NCBI RefSeq assembly: GCF_004114535.1
Contig: NZ_LBJC01000075.1
Location: 1-53,597, forward strand
Reading direction: 5' to 3'
Length of the DNA stretch: 53,597 nt
DNA from: Bradyrhizobium nanningense
GTDB taxonomy: Bacteria > Pseudomonadota > Alphaproteobacteria > Rhizobiales > Xanthobacteraceae
The notes below the pieces were generated by a model that saw only the letters and a list, made by a program, of their open reading frames with translations, did no database searches and had not been told where the DNA came from. Positions 8,517 to 17,875 of this stretch are shown here, piece by piece (the first letter of the stretch is position 1; each line of letters starts with the position of its first letter). A program made the translations under genes and the position numbers.

Positions 8517-10448
8517 TCACTCCGCAGCCTCCGCCATGTGCCCATGTCCGCCGAGATCCACCACCCGCAGTGTCGTCCGCACGCGCTGCGTGGTGCCGTC
8601 CTGGAAGCGGATCACGGTGTCGACGGGGATGTCGGAATCGCCGCGGTAGATGGCGTCGATGATCGCAGCATATTTCTCGTTGATGACGCTGCGGCGCACC
8701 TTTCTCGTGCGGGTGAGCTCGCCGTCGTCGGCGTCGAGTTCCTTGTAGAGCAGGAGGAAGCGCGAGATGCGCTGCGCCGGTGGCAGCGTGGCGTTGACGG
8801 TCTCGACCTCCTTGCGAAGCAGCGCATAGACCTCGGGCCGCGAGGCGAGATCGCTATAGGTCGTGAAGGAAAGGCGGTTCTTCTCCGCCCATTTCGAGAT
8901 GATGGAGTAGCGGATGCAGATCATCGCCGCGAGCGCGTCGCGGCCGGCGCCCAGCACCACGGCTTCGGCGATATAGGGCGAGAATTTCAGCTTGTTCTCG
9001 ATGAATTGCGGCGAGAAGCGCTCGCCGCGCGAGGTCTCGGCGAGGTCCTTGATGCGGTCGATGACAACGAGCTGCTGGTTGGCGTTGAAATAGCCTGCAT
9101 CGCCCGACAACATCCAGCCGTCCCTGATGTCGGCGACGCTGGCCTCGGGATTCTTGTAGTAGCCGAGGAACATGTTGGGATGCCGCACTACGATCTCGCC
9201 GACGCCGTGGACGTCGGGATTATCGATGCGGATCTCGACATTGTTGGCCATCGGCACGCCGGTCGTGTCAGGATCGACCTTACCCTCGGGATGCAGCGTG
9301 TAGGCCCCTAACAGCTCGGTCTGGCCGTACAGCGTGCGCAGCGGCACGCCCATCGCCTGGAAGAACTTGAAGGTCTCGGGGCCGAGCGCCGCGCCGCCGG
9401 TCGCGGCCGAGCGCAGCCGGGTGAAACCGAGGCGATCGCGCAGCGCGCGGAACAGGATCGCGTCGGCAAGGCCCGAGCGCTTGCCCTGTTCGAGCGCGGC
9501 GAGGCCGCTCTTCATGCCGACGTCGAACAGGCGCTGCTTGAGAGGCGTGGCGTCCATCACCTTGGCCCGGACGTCGGCGGCAATGGATTCCCAGACCCTT
9601 GGGGCAAAGAGCACGAATGTCGGCGCGATCTCGCGCAGATCGTTCATCATCGTCTCGGGCTCTTCGACGAAGTTGATCTTCATCCGGCACAAGAGGCCTT
9701 TGCCGAGCACGTAAACCTGCTCCATGATCCACGGCAGCGGCAGCACCGAGACGTATTCGTCGTCCGGGCCCTTGGGGTCGAAGGCGAGATAGGTCGCGCA
9801 GTGACCGAGCACGCGGCCGGCGGCGAGCATCGCGAGCTTGGGATGGGACGTGGTGCCCGACGTGGTGCAGAGGATCGCGACGTCCTCGCCCTTGGTGGCA
9901 TCAACCAGCCTGTCGTAAAGCCCCGGCTCGCGGGCGGCGCGGGCACGGCCGAGCTCGGCAAATTTCTCCGCCGACATCAGCCTGGGATCGTCGTATTTCC
10001 GCATTCCGCGCGGATCGGAATAGATGATGTGCTTCAGCTTCGACACGCGGTCGGCGAGGGTGAGCAGCTTGTCGACCTGCTCCTCGTCCTCCGCGAAGAC
10101 GAGCTGCGCCTCGCCATAGTTGAGGAGATAGGAGGCCTCCTCGTCGAGCACGTCGCGATAAAGTCCGAGGCTGAGGCCGCCAATGGCGTGCGCCGCCACT
10201 TCCGCCGCGACCCAGTCCGGCCGGTTATCGCCGATGATGCCGACGACGTCGCCGCGACCAAGGCCCATTTCGACGAGACCGAGCGCAAAGTCGCGCACGC
10301 GGGCCTGGTAGTCGTTCCAGGTGAACAGCCGCCAGAGCCCGAGATCCTTCTCGCGCAACGCGATTTCGTTGCCGTGCTCCTTTGCGTTGAGCCGGAGCAT
10401 CTTCGGATAGGTGTCGGCCTGCGCGACGCGCGCTGCGTAGTCCATCAT
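8517..10448 (-). CDS. Long-chain acyl-CoA synthetase-type AMP-dependent ligase
   Basis: This 643-residue ANL-superfamily enzyme is of fatty-acyl-CoA-ligase (FadD15/FAA) length. The phosphate-binding loop is TSGTTSHPK, in place of the commoner TSGTTGxPK. YGQTELLGAYTLHPEG is the A5-like motif, GWMLSGDAGYFN holds the ribose-binding Asp, and DRIKDLAETSRGERFSP is the hinge region. It would adenylate a carboxylic acid and join it to CoA in the cytosol. I chose the ATG at 10448, which overlaps the livG stop as ATGA; GTG at 10457 is the longest alternative. Its position inside a Liv importer operon suggests that it activates the imported acid, a process sometimes called vectorial activation. Substrate unknown. 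Confidence 0.9.
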   Translation of the reverse strand: MMDYAARVAQADTYPKMLRLNAKEHGNEIALREKDLGLWRLFTWNDYQARVRDFALGLVEMGLGRGDVVGIIGDNRPDWVAAEVAAHAIGGLSLGLYRDVLDEEASYLLNYGEAQLVFAEDEEQVDKLLTLADRVSKLKHIIYSDPRGMRKYDDPRLMSAEKFAELGRARAAREPGLYDRLVDATKGEDVAILCTTSGTTSHPKLAMLAAGRVLGHCATYLAFDPKGPDDEYVSVLPLPWIMEQVYVLGKGLLCRMKINFVEEPETMMNDLREIAPTFVLFAPRVWESIAADVRAKVMDATPLKQRLFDVGMKSGLAALEQGKRSGLADAILFRALRDRLGFTRLRSAATGGAALGPETFKFFQAMGVPLRTLYGQTELLGAYTLHPEGKVDPDTTGVPMANNVEIRIDNPDVHGVGEIVVRHPNMFLGYYKNPEASVADIRDGWMLSGDAGYFNANQQLVVIDRIKDLAETSRGERFSPQFIENKLKFSPYIAEAVVLGAGRDALAAMICIRYSIISKWAEKNRLSFTTYSDLASRPEVYALLRKEVETVNATLPPAQRISRFLLLYKELDADDGELTRTRKVRRSVINEKYAAIIDAIYRGDSDIPVDTVIRFQDGTTQRVRTTLRVVDLGGHGHMAEAAE

Positions 10449-11269
10449 GCCGCGCACTCCGGAGCAGCGGGCTTGTCGTCGGGATCGACCAGCACCTCGT
10501 CTTCTTCACCAAGATAGGCGCGCTTGACGTGAGGATCGGCGAGCACCGCCGCAGGATCGCCCTCGGCGATCTTCTTGCCGAAATCTAGCACCATGACGCG
10601 ATGGGAGATGTCCATCACCACGCCCATGTCGTGCTCGATCATCACCACCGTCATCCCGAACTCCTCGTTGAGATCGACGATGTAACGGGCCATGTCCTCC
10701 TTCTCCTCGAAATTCATGCCGGCCATCGGCTCGTCGAGGAGGATGAGGCGCGGCTCCAGCGCCATGGCGCGGGCGAGCTCCACGCGCTTGCGCAGACCGT
10801 AGGAGAGGGTGCCGGCTTGCGCTTTCCGCACCGACTGCAGATCGAGGAAGTCGATGATCTCCTCGACCTTGCGGCGGTGCTCGAGTTCTTCCTTGCGTGC
10901 GCCGGTCAGCCAGTACAGCGAGCCCGTCAGGAAATTGTTCTTCAGGAGGTGATGGCGGCCGACCATGATGTTGTCGAGCACGCTCATGTGGTGGAACAGG
11001 GCCAGGTTCTGGAAGGTGCGGCCGATCCCGAGCGAGGCACGGGCATTCGGCGTCAGGCCGGTGATGTCGCGATCCCCATAGAGGAGCTGGCCTTCAGTCG
11101 GCTTGTAACGACCGGAAATACAGTTCACGATCGAGGTCTTGCCGGCGCCGTTGGGACCGATGATCGAGAACAGCTCGCCGTCCTTGATGGCGAAACTGAC
11201 ATCGGTCAGCGCACGGACGCCGCCGAATCGCAAGGACACGCCGCGGACTTCAAGACTGGTAGCCACCAA
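10445..11269 (-). CDS. livG: Liv-type ABC transporter ATP-binding protein (LivG-like), cluster 1
   Basis: This 274-residue ATPase has Walker A GPNGAGKTS at about residues 38-46, the LivG-type signature LSYGLRKRVELARAM and Walker B LILLDEPMAGM followed by the switch His in VMIEHDMGVV. It is the first gene of the minus-strand cluster and couples by ATGA overlap to the CoA ligase. The promoter should lie in the 333-bp gap shared with the divergent Crp/Fnr regulator. The tail DPDDKPAAPECAA is a short extension beyond typical LivG. Confidence 0.92.
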   Translation of the reverse strand: MVATSLEVRGVSLRFGGVRALTDVSFAIKDGELFSIIGPNGAGKTSIVNCISGRYKPTEGQLLYGDRDITGLTPNARASLGIGRTFQNLALFHHMSVLDNIMVGRHHLLKNNFLTGSLYWLTGARKEELEHRRKVEEIIDFLDLQSVRKAQAGTLSYGLRKRVELARAMALEPRLILLDEPMAGMNFEEKEDMARYIVDLNEEFGMTVVMIEHDMGVVMDISHRVMVLDFGKKIAEGDPAAVLADPHVKRAYLGEEDEVLVDPDDKPAAPECAA

Positions 11270-11547
11270 ACGAATCCCTCCCGGTGATGGCGCTTTTTAG
11301 CGGCGCTCTTCGTCCGTTCTGTCGCGCGATCCTAGTACGGTGGTGCCGGTGAGGCCATGCAGCAGATGGTCTCGACCGGAGCCGCGCCACTCTCGTTCCC
11401 GCTTGGGATCGAAAGCCGCATCGCCCGAGGTGGTCCTCAATAGGGGAAACCGCTATTTTTAAATGTCTCCCGGCTGACAATTCTGCGACAAAGTTTGCCG
11501 GGCGGCAGCGGCCTTCATCTTTCGTCGGATGGCGGTCGTAATAATCA

Positions 11548-11562
11548 TGTTGCAATGCAACA
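11548..11562. promoter_or_regulatory. Perfect 15-bp palindrome upstream of the Crp/Fnr gene
   Basis: TGTTGCAATGCAACA is a perfect inverted repeat with a single central base, 40 bases before the ATG of the regulator and in the gap between it and livG. It is a plausible operator for self-control or divergent control. It does not match the FNR/FixK TTGAT-N4-ATCAA or the CRP consensus. Confidence 0.45.
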
Positions 11563-11602
11563 GAAGGTGGAGTGACGAAACGGTGCGGCTGGCCGCGAGA
11601 TC

Positions 11603-12277
11603 ATGATTTCAGAAGATCATCTGAAGCGCGTCGCCGCCTGGTCGCGCGAGCTCACGCAAGCGGAGATCGAGGTCGCGCGCGCCGGAATCACGGAGCGGTC
11701 CTACGGCACCGGCGAGACCGTGTTCATGCGCGGCGATATCTTTGCCTATTGGGCCGGCATGGTCGGCGGTCTTGCCCGCATGGGCGGAATCTCGCGGGAC
11801 GGCAAGGAGACCAGCCTGGCCGGCCTGACCGCGGGGGCTTGGTTCGGCGAGGGCAGCGTGCTCAAGAACGAGCCGCGCCGCTATGATGTGGTCGCGCTGC
11901 GCGACAGCCGCGTCGCATTGATGGAACGCAGCGCATTCATGTGGCTGTTCGAGAACAGCGTCGGCTTTAACCGCTTTCTGGTGCGCCAGCTCAACGAACG
12001 GCTCGGCCAGTTCATCGGCATGCTCGAGGTCAACCGCACGCTGGATGCCACCGCGCGCCTTGCCCGCAGCATCGCCTCGCTGTTCAACCCGGTCCTCTAT
12101 CCGGAATCGACGGCGCATCTGGAGATCACCCAGGAGGAGATCGGCGCGCTCTCCGGTATGTCCCGCCAGAATGCCAACCGGGCGCTGAACCGGCTGGAGA
12201 AGGAGGGCTTGCTGCGGCTGGAATACGGCGGCGTCACCATCCTCGATATCGAGCGGCTGCGCGGGTACGGAGAATAA
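11603..12277 (+). CDS. Crp/Fnr-family transcriptional regulator
   Basis: The 224-residue protein has an N-terminal cyclic-nucleotide-binding-like beta roll (about residues 25-125, with GTGETVFMRGD and LTAGAWFGEGSVL) and a C-terminal winged helix-turn-helix (about 150-222, with ITQEEIGALSGMSRQNANRALNRLE). The nucleotide-binding loop is degenerate (GAWFGEGSVL), so the effector may not be cAMP. No N-terminal cysteine cluster of the FNR type is present, which argues against oxygen sensing by an iron-sulphur cluster. It is divergent from the Liv/CoA-ligase operon and is the natural candidate for its regulator. The gene converges on the MFS gene with a seven-base gap. Confidence 0.9.
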   Translation: MISEDHLKRVAAWSRELTQAEIEVARAGITERSYGTGETVFMRGDIFAYWAGMVGGLARMGGISRDGKETSLAGLTAGAWFGEGSVLKNEPRRYDVVALRDSRVALMERSAFMWLFENSVGFNRFLVRQLNERLGQFIGMLEVNRTLDATARLARSIASLFNPVLYPESTAHLEITQEEIGALSGMSRQNANRALNRLEKEGLLRLEYGGVTILDIERLRGYGE

Positions 12278-12284
12278 GGCGGCC

Positions 12285-13547
12285 TCACCGCGCATTGGCG
12301 GGCGCGTGCACCGGCCATAGATCGGCGCGCCAGCGGATCGCGATTGCCAGCATCGCGATGAGGCCTGCGGCGGCATAGAGCGAGCCGGTTGCGGAATAGC
12401 CGATGACGTCGATCAGGCTGCCAGCCGCGAGCAATCCGATCGGCAGGCCGTAGATCACCATCATGCGCACACCCATCACGCGGCCGCGCAGGTGCGCACT
12501 GGCGGTCCGCATCAGGATCACGGCTGCCGAGATCATCGACATGCTTTGGGCGATACCGGCGAGAACGAGGCAGGCCATCGCCACCGGCATGGTCCTGACT
12601 TCGACGAACACCAGCAGCATGGCGTACCAGGCCAGCGTCGCGCCGATCAGAAGCCGGGCAATGCGCAGTCCGCTGACGAGGCTGAGCGTGATCGAGCCGG
12701 TCAGCGAGCCGACCGCGAAGCTCGCCGAGAGGTAGCCGAGGCCGGTCTGGTCGGTATGAAAGATCTCGCGGGCGATGTAGGGCAATAGTCCGCCCGTGAA
12801 GGGAAATGCGGTGAGATTGGCCAGGAAGGCGACGCAGAGCGCGGCGCGCATTCCCGGGCCATTCCAGGCATAGACGATCCCTTCCTTGAGGTCGCCCAGC
12901 AGTCGCGACACCGCATGGCTGTTTGCCGGAATGTCGCTCGTGATGACGGTTCTCTTGGGCCGGGTCAGGCAGAGCATGAGAAGCGCGGCCGCGAAATAGA
13001 GGCAGGCGATCGCCACATAGATGAGGCCGATGCCGAGGACCGCGAACAGCCCGGCGCCGGTCAACGCGCCGGCGATACGCGCGCTGTCCTGGGTGGTGCG
13101 CGCAACGCTGATGGCGCCCACCAGCTGCTCGGCCGGCATGATCTCGGCGAGCAGCGCGCCCCGGACGCCGAGATCGGAGGGACGAATCAGGCCCATGATC
13201 GCAACGATGATCATGACACTCAGCGGCGACAGATGACCGGTCAGTGCCAGGACCATGATGGTTGACGACAGCACCGTATAAGCAAGACGCATCACGACCA
13301 GGAGATCGCGATGGCCCATGCGATCGCCGATCATGCCGAATACCGGCGCGACCAACGTTCCGACGAACTGGAGCGAGGCAAGCACGGTCAGCAGCAGCAC
13401 CGAGCCGGTCTCGACCAGGATGTACCAGCCGAGCACCAGCGTCTCCACCTCGAACGCCCAGGAGGTGAGCAGATCGGCTGGCCACTGGAAGCGATAGTTG
13501 CGGATGCGGAATGGTGCGAGCGCTGAAGGTCGCGCGGATGTGCTCAA
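12285..13547 (-). CDS. MFS transporter (enterobactin exporter/DHA3-like)
   Basis: This protein of about 420 residues has some twelve hydrophobic segments and the MFS motif GMIGDRMGHRDLLVVMR between spans 2 and 3. The repeat of FVGTLVAPVFG, RTTQDSARIAGALTGAG and the central loop before a second set of spans place it in the DHA3/EntS-like exporter group. The open frame continues far upstream, but that part is antisense to the cyclase gene and is not MFS-like. The product should begin close to PFRIRNYRFQWPADLL. I chose TTG at 13547, without a good ribosome binding site, so the exact start is uncertain. The substrate is unknown. Confidence 0.8.
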   Translation of the reverse strand: MSTSARPSALAPFRIRNYRFQWPADLLTSWAFEVETLVLGWYILVETGSVLLLTVLASLQFVGTLVAPVFGMIGDRMGHRDLLVVMRLAYTVLSSTIMVLALTGHLSPLSVMIIVAIMGLIRPSDLGVRGALLAEIMPAEQLVGAISVARTTQDSARIAGALTGAGLFAVLGIGLIYVAIACLYFAAALLMLCLTRPKRTVITSDIPANSHAVSRLLGDLKEGIVYAWNGPGMRAALCVAFLANLTAFPFTGGLLPYIAREIFHTDQTGLGYLSASFAVGSLTGSITLSLVSGLRIARLLIGATLAWYAMLLVFVEVRTMPVAMACLVLAGIAQSMSMISAAVILMRTASAHLRGRVMGVRMMVIYGLPIGLLAAGSLIDVIGYSATGSLYAAAGLIAMLAIAIRWRADLWPVHAPANAR

Positions 13548-13838
13548 GATGCGATGACGGGTTTCACGGCGATTCCCTGCCCTTATTTTTGTTCTTCTGG
13601 TCGGCAGGGTAGCCCCGGCGATGCCCCTGTCAATTGGCGCCACCGCATGCCGCCATGCTTGCCGACGACGTGCGGTGAGCCGGTGCGCCCGCAGCATTGC
13701 TTCGCTGCCAGCCGATACGGAGAGGTAGATTAGCCCGCTTGCTCTTCCGGCGCGCAAAGCCCATTCTGGTCTGCATCCTGGGCCCATTCGGCAGGTCCGG
13801 TAGATCGCGCCGTCGCGGCTTCCGCGAGGTCTTGACCC

Positions 13839-16800
13839 ATGAACTGCTCTCGCTGTGGTTTCGAGGTCCAGAGCGGCTTTGCCTTCTGTCCGAAGTGCGG
13901 CACGAAGCAGCCGAACCCGTGCCCTGGCTGCGGCTTTCCATGCGCACCGGATTTCGCCTATTGCCCGAAATGCGGCGCCTCCGTCTCCGAGGTCCCCCCG
14001 GGCGGCGGGCAGGCGCCGACGAGCCTGACGACGCTTCCGATCCGGCCGTCCTCTCCGCCGCTCGTGCCAGCGGATGCGGCTCAGGTCGCATTTGGATTTC
14101 AGTCGGACAAGATCGACAGCGAGGCGAACCGCCGTACCATCACCGTGCTGTTTGCCGACCTCAGCGGCTTCACCGCGATGAGCGAGCGGCTCGACCCCGA
14201 AGTCATGCAGACGCTTCAAAACGAGCTGTTCGAAGAGTTGACGGCCGCGGTGCAAAGCTTTGGCGGTTTCGTGGATAAATTCATCGGCGATGCGCTGCTT
14301 GCTCTGTTTGGTGCCCCGGCAGCGCACGAGGACGACCCGGAGCGGGCGGTCCGCGCTGCCCTCGACATGATCGGCCGGACAGCGCGTCTCAGCGAACGCG
14401 CGAAGGCGTACGCAGGTTCGCCGCTGCTGCTCCATGTCGGCATCAACACCGGGCACGTCGTCGCGGGCGGGCTCGGTGTGGGCGTTGCCAAATCCTATTC
14501 GGTGACCGGCGATACAGTGAATACCGCCCAGCGGCTACAATCGATGGCGGCTCCGGGCGAGGTGCTGGTCGGGCCATTGACCCACCGTCTGACGCGGCAT
14601 GCGTTCTCCTATGACTCGCTTGGCGAGGTCTCGCTCAAGGGCAAGATGGGCAGCGTGCTGGTGCACCGCCTGAAGGAGCCGCTCGACACGCCCCGCGCGG
14701 CACGCGGCCTCGACACGCTGGGCCTCAATGCACCGTTGATCGGGCGCGACGCCGAGCTTGCGCGCATCATCGGCTGTCTTGATCTCGCATGCGGCGGCGC
14801 GGCTCAACTGGTGCGGCTGGTCGGTGAAGCCGGCATCGGGAAAACGCGCCTGGTCAGCGAATTCGCCGCCCGTATCCGCGACGAGGACCGATTTGCACGC
14901 GTGGCGATTCGGCGGGTGGCGTGCTCGCCGCTCGGTGAACAATCCTACGGCACACTCGCCGCCGTGTTGCGCAGCGCCTACGGCATCGCGCAGAAGGCTG
15001 GCGCCGCAGAGGCGGAGGCGAAGGTCGCCGAAGCGCTGTCGGAGCTCGGCCTCACGACTGACGAGGCCGACCGACTGATGCCCCTCTACCTGCACGTACT
15101 CGGCCTCGGCGACCCCAACGCCGTGCTCAGGCATGTCGAGCCCGAACAGCTCCGCCGGCAGATATTCTTCGCGATCCGCACCGTCTTCGAACGCCGCCTG
15201 GCACTGTCGCCGCTGCTGATCATCGTCGAGGATCTGCATTGGGCGGATGCGGTATCTCTCGAAGCGTTGCGGTTCCTGATGGACAGAATGGAGCGGACGC
15301 GGCTGATGTTGCTGTTTACGCATCGGCCGATGCTGGAACTGGACCAGTTCGGTTCGAGCAAGATCAGTCACACGACCCTTCGGCTGCCCCCGCTCGACGA
15401 CGCCGAGGGACAGAGGCTACTCGCGGCCTACTTCAGTCGCGTTTGGCGTGACCCACCGGGACGCCTGTTCAGCCGAATCCTCGACCGCGCCGGCGGCAAT
15501 CCGCTTTTTCTCGAGGAGATCATACGGGGCCTCATTGAAGCCGGCACGCTGGAGCGCGACGGCGCGCAGTGGCGGATGACGTCGGATGAAGCCGCCGCCG
15601 ATATTCCGCCAAGCATTCAGGCGTTGTTGCTGGCGCGCCTCGACCGGTTGCCACCTCAGGTACGCCGGCTGGCACAGGAGGCCGCGGTGATCGGCCCGCG
15701 TTTTGATGCGGCGGCTCTCGGTGCGGCGGCAACCGAACCGGCTGGGGTTGAAGCAGGGCTGGAACGTCTGTGCGACGCGGAGATCATCGAGGAGGTCGCG
15801 GGCTCGAACTCGATTTCGCTGCGGATCTACCGCTTCACGCAAACCATGCTTCAGGACGTGATCTATCAAAACCTGCTTCTGCAGCGCCGGATCGAGCTTC
15901 ATGGACGGATTGGTGGAGCGCTCGAGAGGCTCTATGGCAACGAGCCCGAGCGCCTCGAAGATCTCATACTGCTCGGACATCACTTTAGTCTGAGCGCGAG
16001 CAAGCCGAAGGGCGCACGTTATCTGCGCGCGGCCGGCGATCGCGCACGCGCTAGCTATGCCAATGACGATGCCATCCGTCTCTACCAACAGGCCCTCGCC
16101 GTGCTGTTGACCGGCGGCGAACTGGAGCCGGAACGTCTGGTCCTGTATGAGCGGATTGCGGACCTCTGTGGTGCGGCTGGCCGCCGGAACACGGCCGAGG
16201 AGCACTATCAGAGCGCGTTGGAGGGTCATCGCGCCAGACAGGACCGGATCGGCGAAGCGCGGATTGTTCGCAAGCTAGGCCGATTGTTGTGGGACGCCGG
16301 CAAGCGGATCAAGGCAGAGACGCATTACGCCGAGGCGGCCAAATTGCTCGGAGGGACCGACGCGCCCATCGAGTGGGCGCATCTCTTGCAGGAGCGCGGC
16401 CGTCTCGCGTTTCGGACGGGCGATCACGTGGCAGCCGCAAAATGGGCAGACGAGGCGCTCGGCTATGCACGCTCAGTACCGGCGGACGGGGACGAGCAGG
16501 CCGGGCTCGAGGCGGCACGGGCCATTGCCGAGGCCCTCAACACCAAGGGGGTTGCGCTGGCGCGGCTTGGACGACACGAGGAGGCGGTCCGTGAGGTGGA
16601 GCAAAGTGTCGCGACCGCCGAAGCGGCCGGGCTCCTTAACGTAGCGTGCCGCGGCTACACCAATCTCGGCGTGCTCTACACGATCGTTGACCCGGCGAAA
16701 GCCGTGGAGGTCTGCCGACGTGGACTCGATGTCGCGCGTCGGATCGGGGATCTCGGCTTCCAGGCGCGTCTGCTTGCCAATTTTGCCGTTGCCTGTTGCA

Positions 16801-17156
16801 CCTTCACGGACAGATGTACCGAGGAAGGAGTGCCGGCTGCCGAAAGGGCAATCGAAATCGACCGTGCGCTCGATCAGCGCGAGCATCTCTCCGTGCCCTT
16901 GATTGTGCTTGGGCAGATCCATCAATGCCATTTCCGCCCGGATCTGGCCGCCCTCTGCTACAATGAAGCAATCGAGGTGGCGAACGAAACCGGCGAACCG
17001 CAGCAGCTCTTTCCATGCTATGATGGTCTCGCGACGCTGAGCCTTGATCGAGGCGACATGCCCGAGGCCGACCGATATTTCGCGCTGGCCCATGATGTCT
17101 GCGCCCGCCACGGGCTTGATCCCGCCGGGCTGATCGTGCTGCCATTTCTTGACTAG
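13839..17156 (+). CDS. Zinc ribbon / class III nucleotide cyclase / AAA ATPase / TPR signalling protein
   Basis: This is a 1105-residue multidomain protein. Residues 1-50 form a double zinc ribbon with Cys pairs at 3/6, 17/20, 28/31 and 42/45. Residues of about 95-280 are a class III adenylate/guanylate cyclase with metal-binding Asp107 (FADLSGFT) and Asp151 (FIGDALLALFG) and the catalytic GDTVNTAQR with Asn228 and Arg232, so the domain looks active. Residues of about 297-600 are an AAA/STAND-type ATPase with Walker A GEAGIGKT (329-336) and Walker B LLIIVEDLHWAD (459-470). The rest is helical with TPR-like repeats. Proteins of this build are frequent in Bradyrhizobium; their inputs are mostly unknown. 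The peroxiredoxin-like gene follows after 21 bases and is probably cotranscribed. Confidence 0.92.
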   Translation: MNCSRCGFEVQSGFAFCPKCGTKQPNPCPGCGFPCAPDFAYCPKCGASVSEVPPGGGQAPTSLTTLPIRPSSPPLVPADAAQVAFGFQSDKIDSEANRRTITVLFADLSGFTAMSERLDPEVMQTLQNELFEELTAAVQSFGGFVDKFIGDALLALFGAPAAHEDDPERAVRAALDMIGRTARLSERAKAYAGSPLLLHVGINTGHVVAGGLGVGVAKSYSVTGDTVNTAQRLQSMAAPGEVLVGPLTHRLTRHAFSYDSLGEVSLKGKMGSVLVHRLKEPLDTPRAARGLDTLGLNAPLIGRDAELARIIGCLDLACGGAAQLVRLVGEAGIGKTRLVSEFAARIRDEDRFARVAIRRVACSPLGEQSYGTLAAVLRSAYGIAQKAGAAEAEAKVAEALSELGLTTDEADRLMPLYLHVLGLGDPNAVLRHVEPEQLRRQIFFAIRTVFERRLALSPLLIIVEDLHWADAVSLEALRFLMDRMERTRLMLLFTHRPMLELDQFGSSKISHTTLRLPPLDDAEGQRLLAAYFSRVWRDPPGRLFSRILDRAGGNPLFLEEIIRGLIEAGTLERDGAQWRMTSDEAAADIPPSIQALLLARLDRLPPQVRRLAQEAAVIGPRFDAAALGAAATEPAGVEAGLERLCDAEIIEEVAGSNSISLRIYRFTQTMLQDVIYQNLLLQRRIELHGRIGGALERLYGNEPERLEDLILLGHHFSLSASKPKGARYLRAAGDRARASYANDDAIRLYQQALAVLLTGGELEPERLVLYERIADLCGAAGRRNTAEEHYQSALEGHRARQDRIGEARIVRKLGRLLWDAGKRIKAETHYAEAAKLLGGTDAPIEWAHLLQERGRLAFRTGDHVAAAKWADEALGYARSVPADGDEQAGLEAARAIAEALNTKGVALARLGRHEEAVREVEQSVATAEAAGLLNVACRGYTNLGVLYTIVDPAKAVEVCRRGLDVARRIGDLGFQARLLANFAVACCTFTDRCTEEGVPAAERAIEIDRALDQREHLSVPLIVLGQIHQCHFRPDLAALCYNEAIEVANETGEPQQLFPCYDGLATLSLDRGDMPEADRYFALAHDVCARHGLDPAGLIVLPFLD

Positions 17157-17177
17157 GTCATATGAAGGAGTTCAACC

Positions 17178-17858
17178 ATGTCAGAACTTCATGCCGATGG
17201 ACCGCTTCAACCTGGCGATCGCGCACCGAACATCGTGCTGGACGCCATCACACGCGATGGAACGATCGCGCTCCAGGATTTTCGCGGACATAGTCCGATA
17301 TTGATCGGCTTGTTTCGAGGGCTGCACTGCCCGTTCTGTCGGCGCCATATCGCGGCACAGGCGCAACTCGACGCAGCCCTGCGCGACAAGGGCGTCGAAA
17401 GTCTCACGGTCGTGAACACGCCCATCGAGCGCGCGCGGCTTTACTTCCGCTATCATCCATTGCCCAATCTGCTCGCCGCGTCCGACCCCGAGCGGGTGTC
17501 GCACCGCGCGTTCGGTCTGCCCACTCTCGAGTTCACGGATAAGGAGACCGAGTGGCCGCGCAAGGTGGGTATGGACGTCGTCATGAGCATGCAGGTCGAT
17601 ATATCCGGCGAAACGCCGGGGTCGATGAATCGGTTGGCGGCTGCCGAGTACCTCAACAACAAGGACGGCTACGAGATGACGGAGGCCGACCAGCGGATGG
17701 CGGCAACCGGTCAGGGTCAGCTGTTCGGCCAGTTCCTGCTCGATCGTGAGGGAATTGTGCGTTGGAGCTTTACCGAGGTTCCTGACGGTGGCCAGCGCAT
17801 GTTCGGGGCTCCGAGCCCTCAGGAATTGATGTCGGCCGCCTCGCAGGTGGCAAGCTAG
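17178..17858 (+). CDS. Peroxiredoxin-like (AhpC/TSA, thioredoxin-fold) protein
   Basis: The 226-residue protein has a thioredoxin-fold start (GDRAPNIVLDAITRDG) and the redox motif GLHCPFCRRH with Cys51 and Cys54. This resembles the AhpC/TSA_2 group of peroxiredoxin-like proteins more than classical TxxC peroxiredoxins. The C-terminal half (DREGIVRWSFTEVPDGG) keeps the family pattern. It probably reduces peroxides or acts as a thiol-disulphide partner in the cytosol; no signal peptide is present. A strong AAGGAG ribosome binding site lies ahead of the ATG. Its coupling to a cysteine-rich cyclase suggests a redox input, which is inference. Confidence 0.82.
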   Translation: MSELHADGPLQPGDRAPNIVLDAITRDGTIALQDFRGHSPILIGLFRGLHCPFCRRHIAAQAQLDAALRDKGVESLTVVNTPIERARLYFRYHPLPNLLAASDPERVSHRAFGLPTLEFTDKETEWPRKVGMDVVMSMQVDISGETPGSMNRLAAAEYLNNKDGYEMTEADQRMAATGQGQLFGQFLLDREGIVRWSFTEVPDGGQRMFGAPSPQELMSAASQVAS

Positions 17859-17875
17859 GCATCGTCGCGTGGTGA

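Noticed and set aside
11464..11479. TGTC-N8-GACA inverted repeat in the livG/Crp gap
   Set aside because: Four-base arms are too short to separate from chance in GC-rich DNA.
11270..11602. FNR/FixK box for the Crp/Fnr regulator
   Set aside because: No TTGAT-N4-ATCAA site is present; the only strong symmetry is the different palindrome at 11548-11562.
13548..14456. N-terminal extension of the MFS exporter frame
   Set aside because: This part is antisense to the cyclase zinc ribbon and catalytic domain and is not membrane-protein-like.
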